Source: Bacteroidia bacterium (GTDB lineage Bacteria; Bacteroidota; Bacteroidia; NS11-12g; UBA955). From it: 33,006 bases of DNA. Shown piece by piece: positions 29,693 to 33,006 of the stretch. The DNA lies in contig JADYZD010000191.1 in assembly GCA_020853295.1 (NCBI GenBank), forward strand, positions 1 to 33,006. Reading direction: 5' to 3'. The notes beneath the pieces are model-generated. The model ran no database searches. It had not been told where the DNA came from and worked only from the letters and a program-made list of their open reading frames with translations. Within the stretch, counting starts at the first letter, position 1; every line of letters begins with the position of its first letter. The translations under genes were made by a program, and so were the position numbers.

Positions 29693-31960
29693 ATGAAAAA
29701 CCTTATTTATTCCATATTTCTATTGCTATTTAGTAGCAATTTATTTGCGCAAAACAACTGCAGTTTGCGCCTGGAAGGCTATTTGGCATTTGCTTCCGAC
29801 AGTTTTCCCATTGAAAACGCCGAATTGTTTGTTGAAAATATCCATTTAAAAACCACCTCGAACAAGTTTGGATACTTTAGCTTTAAGAACATTTGTTCTG
29901 GAGAAATTTTATTGGAAATTGATTTGGGCAAAAACATACACATCCATCATTTGCTCCAAATAAATGGTGATACCCAAATATTCATTCTCATTCAAGAAAA
30001 TCAATTGCCCAATGAAGCGGCAAATGTTATCGGCAGAATAGCAAAAAACCAAAATCAAATCAATCGAATTTCCATTCTAAATGCATCTGGCAAATCCTTA
30101 AGTGAGCAATTAGAACAAATTCCAGGAATTAGAACCTTGCAAACAGGCAGTTCAATTGGCAAACCCATTTCTCAAGGCATGACAGGCTTGCGATTGCCCA
30201 TTTTTGTAAATGGAAATAAACAAGAAGGCCAACAATGGGGCAATGAACATGGCCCTGAAATTGACCCACTCGGCTACTCCTCTATCTCCATTACCAAAGG
30301 TGCATTAACGCTTCAAAAAACGCATGATGCTTTGGGCGGTATAGTTGAAATCAACAACAGATTTGAAGCTCATGAAGGTGAATTGGATGTTTTAAACGGT
30401 TACGGGTATTCATCTAACAACCGCCTCATTCATTCTTTTTTCAGATTGTCCAACCGCAAATGGAAAACCCAAAATCAGTGGTATTTAAATGGAAGTTTTC
30501 GCAGAGGTGGCAACTATAAAGCACCTGAATATTATTTAAAAAATACAGGGCTTTTTGAAGCAGCAATGAATATAGGTTTTGAAAAAGTGAAGCAGCACGC
30601 CACCCAAAAATTAATTCTATCAGGCTATTATTTTGAGGGGGGAATTTTTTCGGGTTCTAGCATTGGAAACACCAGCGATCTATTGGCTGCTTTGCAAAGA
30701 ACCATGCCATTGTATGGAAAGGGAAATTTCTCGTATACCATAAATGCCCCTAGACAAACCGTTTCGCATTTTCAATCCAATTACGAATCGAACCAAACCA
30801 ACAAAAGGTTTCAACTCTCCGGCCAATTGGATAACAGAAGGGAATATGATTTTCACAGAAACAGCACAACCACTTTCCCACAGTTGGATTTGTATTTATT
30901 TACCCTAAATGCCAATCAGGATTTTAATACCAAATGGCTGCACAATCCAAAATTTCAATGGGGCTGGTCACAATCAATTATGCTGAATCAATATGCAGGA
31001 TACTTCTTTATCCCCGATATGAAATCGAGCAGCACAGGCACCTACCTTACTTACAAAAAACATTTTTTTAATTGGCAATTTTTAGCAAGTATCCGTTCCG
31101 ATTTTAAATATTTAACTTCTAGTTGGAAAAACAAAGGAAAAGAAAACACAGATACCCGCTACTTCTTTAATACATCGGGTGCTATAAGCTTAAATAAAAC
31201 CCATAAAAACCAAACAACAGAAATTCATTTGTCGCGCCTTTGGCGTGCGCCATGGATTAATGAATTATATAGCAACGGGGTGCACCATGGTTCTGCTGCA
31301 TTTGAAATAGGCAACAGTTCTTTAGGCATGGAAACCGACTATAAACTGGAATTTTCTTGGAGCAAAAACACCCCCAAAAGCCAATTGTTTTTACAAGCAT
31401 TTACCAGTTACATTTTTAACTACATCAACCTAAGTCCCACTGTTGAGCCTGTTCTCACAGTTCGTGGTGCTTTTCCTGGTTATGAATACAAGCAATTTGA
31501 TGTATTTTTCTCAGGTGCTGATATCCAATATAAATTAAAAATATTTGAACACATCCAATGGCAAAATACAGCAACTTTTATTTATGCCAAAGATATTAAA
31601 ACCAATACTTTTCCAGCTTATGTCCCCCCGGCTCAATGGACAAGTGCACTGGAATACACCAAAAATAATTTTGTTGCAAAAAGCATTTTTCAGCACACAT
31701 TTCACCAATCATTTTACACCCCAAACACCGACTATCTTCCTCCCCCAAGTAGTTACAGTCTTTTACATTTTCATGTTGGGCTGAACCAATTGGGAGGAAA
31801 ACAAAAAATAAATTTAAGTATTGAAATTCAAAATTTACTTGATACGGAATACCGCAATTATTTAGATAGGTTTAGGTATTTCGCAGCCATGCCCGGCAGA
31901 AATATTCAAGTACGGTTTGTTTACAATTTCCACCACCATAACGAAGAAAAATCCAATTAA
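29693..31960 (+). CDS. TonB-dependent receptor with N-terminal carboxypeptidase-regulatory-like domain
   Basis: Signal peptide 'MKNLIYSIFLLLFSSNLFAQ'; plug 'GMTGLRLPIFVNGNKQEGQQWGNEHGPEIDPLGYSSISITKGALTLQ'; C-terminal beta-barrel ending '...NIQVRFVYNF'. Confidence 0.92.
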   Translation: MKNLIYSIFLLLFSSNLFAQNNCSLRLEGYLAFASDSFPIENAELFVENIHLKTTSNKFGYFSFKNICSGEILLEIDLGKNIHIHHLLQINGDTQIFILIQENQLPNEAANVIGRIAKNQNQINRISILNASGKSLSEQLEQIPGIRTLQTGSSIGKPISQGMTGLRLPIFVNGNKQEGQQWGNEHGPEIDPLGYSSISITKGALTLQKTHDALGGIVEINNRFEAHEGELDVLNGYGYSSNNRLIHSFFRLSNRKWKTQNQWYLNGSFRRGGNYKAPEYYLKNTGLFEAAMNIGFEKVKQHATQKLILSGYYFEGGIFSGSSIGNTSDLLAALQRTMPLYGKGNFSYTINAPRQTVSHFQSNYESNQTNKRFQLSGQLDNRREYDFHRNSTTTFPQLDLYLFTLNANQDFNTKWLHNPKFQWGWSQSIMLNQYAGYFFIPDMKSSSTGTYLTYKKHFFNWQFLASIRSDFKYLTSSWKNKGKENTDTRYFFNTSGAISLNKTHKNQTTEIHLSRLWRAPWINELYSNGVHHGSAAFEIGNSSLGMETDYKLEFSWSKNTPKSQLFLQAFTSYIFNYINLSPTVEPVLTVRGAFPGYEYKQFDVFFSGADIQYKLKIFEHIQWQNTATFIYAKDIKTNTFPAYVPPAQWTSALEYTKNNFVAKSIFQHTFHQSFYTPNTDYLPPPSSYSLLHFHVGLNQLGGKQKINLSIEIQNLLDTEYRNYLDRFRYFAAMPGRNIQVRFVYNFHHHNEEKSN

Positions 31961-31967
31961 AAACCAT

Positions 31968-32504
31968 ATGACCTACAAAAAATCATCAATCGCTTTTGCG
32001 CTAATTGCGCTTGCAGGAACATTCATTTTTTCTTCATGCAAAAAGAAAAAAACTGATGAAGAAGAACTCATTACAACCGTAAAATTTTCTTTACAACAGA
32101 ACAACATTACAAAAGGAACTTTTCAATGGAAAGATTTGGATGGAGACGGTGGCAATGCGCCACAACCAACGGATACCATTACCTTGGACAGCGGCATGAT
32201 TTACAATGCATCTGTAGCTTTTTTGAACGAAAGTAATGGGCAAAACATAGACATCACAGAAGAAATAAAATCGGAAAGTGCTGACCATTTGATTTGTTAC
32301 ACAGCACCCGTATCTGCTTTAGAAATAAGCATAACCGACAGTGATGGTAAGTATCCTATTGGCCTAACTAGCGATTGGAAAACACTTGCAAAAGGGACGT
32401 ATACCTTGCGTGTGGTTTTGCGCCACCAACCAGGAGAAAAAAATGGCAGTTGCGATCCTGGAGAAACAGATGTGGATGTTAATTTTCCAGTGCGGATAAA
32501 ATAA
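31968..32504 (+). CDS. Lipoprotein; resembles Bacteroidota lipoproteins encoded next to TonB receptors
   Basis: Lipobox 'ALAGTFIFSSC' followed by 'KKKKTDEEE'; 'FQWKDLDGDGGNAPQPTDTITL...DITEEIKSES...PIGLTSDWKTLAKGTYTLRVVLRHQPGEKNGSCDPGETDVDVNFPV'. Confidence 0.8.
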   Translation: MTYKKSSIAFALIALAGTFIFSSCKKKKTDEEELITTVKFSLQQNNITKGTFQWKDLDGDGGNAPQPTDTITLDSGMIYNASVAFLNESNGQNIDITEEIKSESADHLICYTAPVSALEISITDSDGKYPIGLTSDWKTLAKGTYTLRVVLRHQPGEKNGSCDPGETDVDVNFPVRIK

Positions 32505-32528
32505 TCTGTGCAAGACCAAAATGATGCT

Positions 32529-32536
32529 TAAATTTG
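32529..32536 (+). promoter_or_regulatory. -7 promoter element TAAATTTG for gcvT
   Basis: TAnnTTTG ending 7 nt before ATG 32544. Confidence 0.55.
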
Positions 32537-32543
32537 TGCTATA

Positions 32544-33006
32544 ATGTCAGATTCAGCTTCTACTCTAAAAACCACAGCACTCACTGATCTTCACGCATCA
32601 CTAGGCGCCAAAATGGTGCCATTTGCGGGGTACAATATGCCAGTGCTTTACGACAATCTAATATTAGAACACCAAGCCGTTAGAAATTCTGTAGGTGTTT
32701 TTGATGTAAGCCATATGGGCGAATTCTTGGTTGAAGGTCCAAATGCATATCAACTTGTTGAGTATATCACAAGCAATGATGTTTCGGCATTAATCGATGG
32801 CAGGGTGCAGTATTCTTGTTTACCAAATGAAACCGGCGGAATTGTTGACGATTTGCTGGTATACCGATACAATGCAGAAAAATACATGTTGGTAGTGAAT
32901 GCTTCCAATATTGATAAAGACTTCAATTGGGTGCAAAAATTCAATGTGGGATTTGGAGCCAAGGTATCTAATCTTAGCGATGACTATAGCTTACTGGCTG
33001 TTCAAG
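32544..33006 (+). CDS. gcvT: Glycine cleavage system T protein (aminomethyltransferase), N-terminal part; runs off the window
   Basis: Translated by hand (absent from the ORF track because it has no stop): MSDSASTLKTTALTDLHASLGAKMVPFAGYNMPVLYDNLILEHQAVRNSVGVFDVSHMGEFLVEGPNAYQLVEYITSNDVSALIDGRVQYSCLPNETGGIVDDLLVYRY... Confidence 0.94.
   Translation, partial: MSDSASTLKTTALTDLHASLGAKMVPFAGYNMPVLYDNLILEHQAVRNSVGVFDVSHMGEFLVEGPNAYQLVEYITSNDVSALIDGRVQYSCLPNETGGIVDDLLVYRYNAEKYMLVVNASNIDKDFNWVQKFNVGFGAKVSNLSDDYSLLAVQ

Overview
This 33-kb window is a chromosomal housekeeping region from a Bacteroidota genome. It shows Bacteroidota -7 boxes (TAnnTTTG), few Shine-Dalgarno sequences, DUF4199 and BatA-type genes, and a TonB receptor/lipoprotein locus. 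Its backbone is the minus-strand cluster tRNA-Thr(TGT)/Tyr/Gly/Thr(GGT)-tuf-tRNA-Trp-secE-nusG-rplK-rplA-rplJ-rplL-rpoB-rpoC (about 26.0 to 13.1 kb). The left flank carries a partial acyl-CoA dehydrogenase, rpsU, a Xer-type recombinase and an HPF-like gene on +. Minus-strand accessory metabolism follows: RidA, a secreted WD40 propeller, a saccharopine dehydrogenase-like protein, TrmH, DUF4199, a dihydroorotase-like protein, a BatA/vWA protein, a thioesterase and a deoxynucleoside kinase. The right flank has DUF4340-like, TerB-DnaJ, EamA, a His/Cys-rich small protein, a TonB receptor, a lipoprotein and a partial gcvT. I saw no CRISPR array, IS element, prophage or classical defence system. The most interesting points are: (1) a dihydroorotase homologue that has lost nearly all metal and substrate ligands, embedded in a vWA/DUF4199/TrmH operon; (2) repeated -7 boxes only 4-8 nt from start codons, implying leaderless or near-leaderless transcripts; (3) an arrangement consistent with a ~24-kb inversion that split a commonly contiguous rpsU-xer-hpf-tRNA-tuf cluster; (4) a possible metal-uptake locus; (5) several intergenic RNA hairpins; (6) an rpsU leader without an obvious Shine-Dalgarno sequence.
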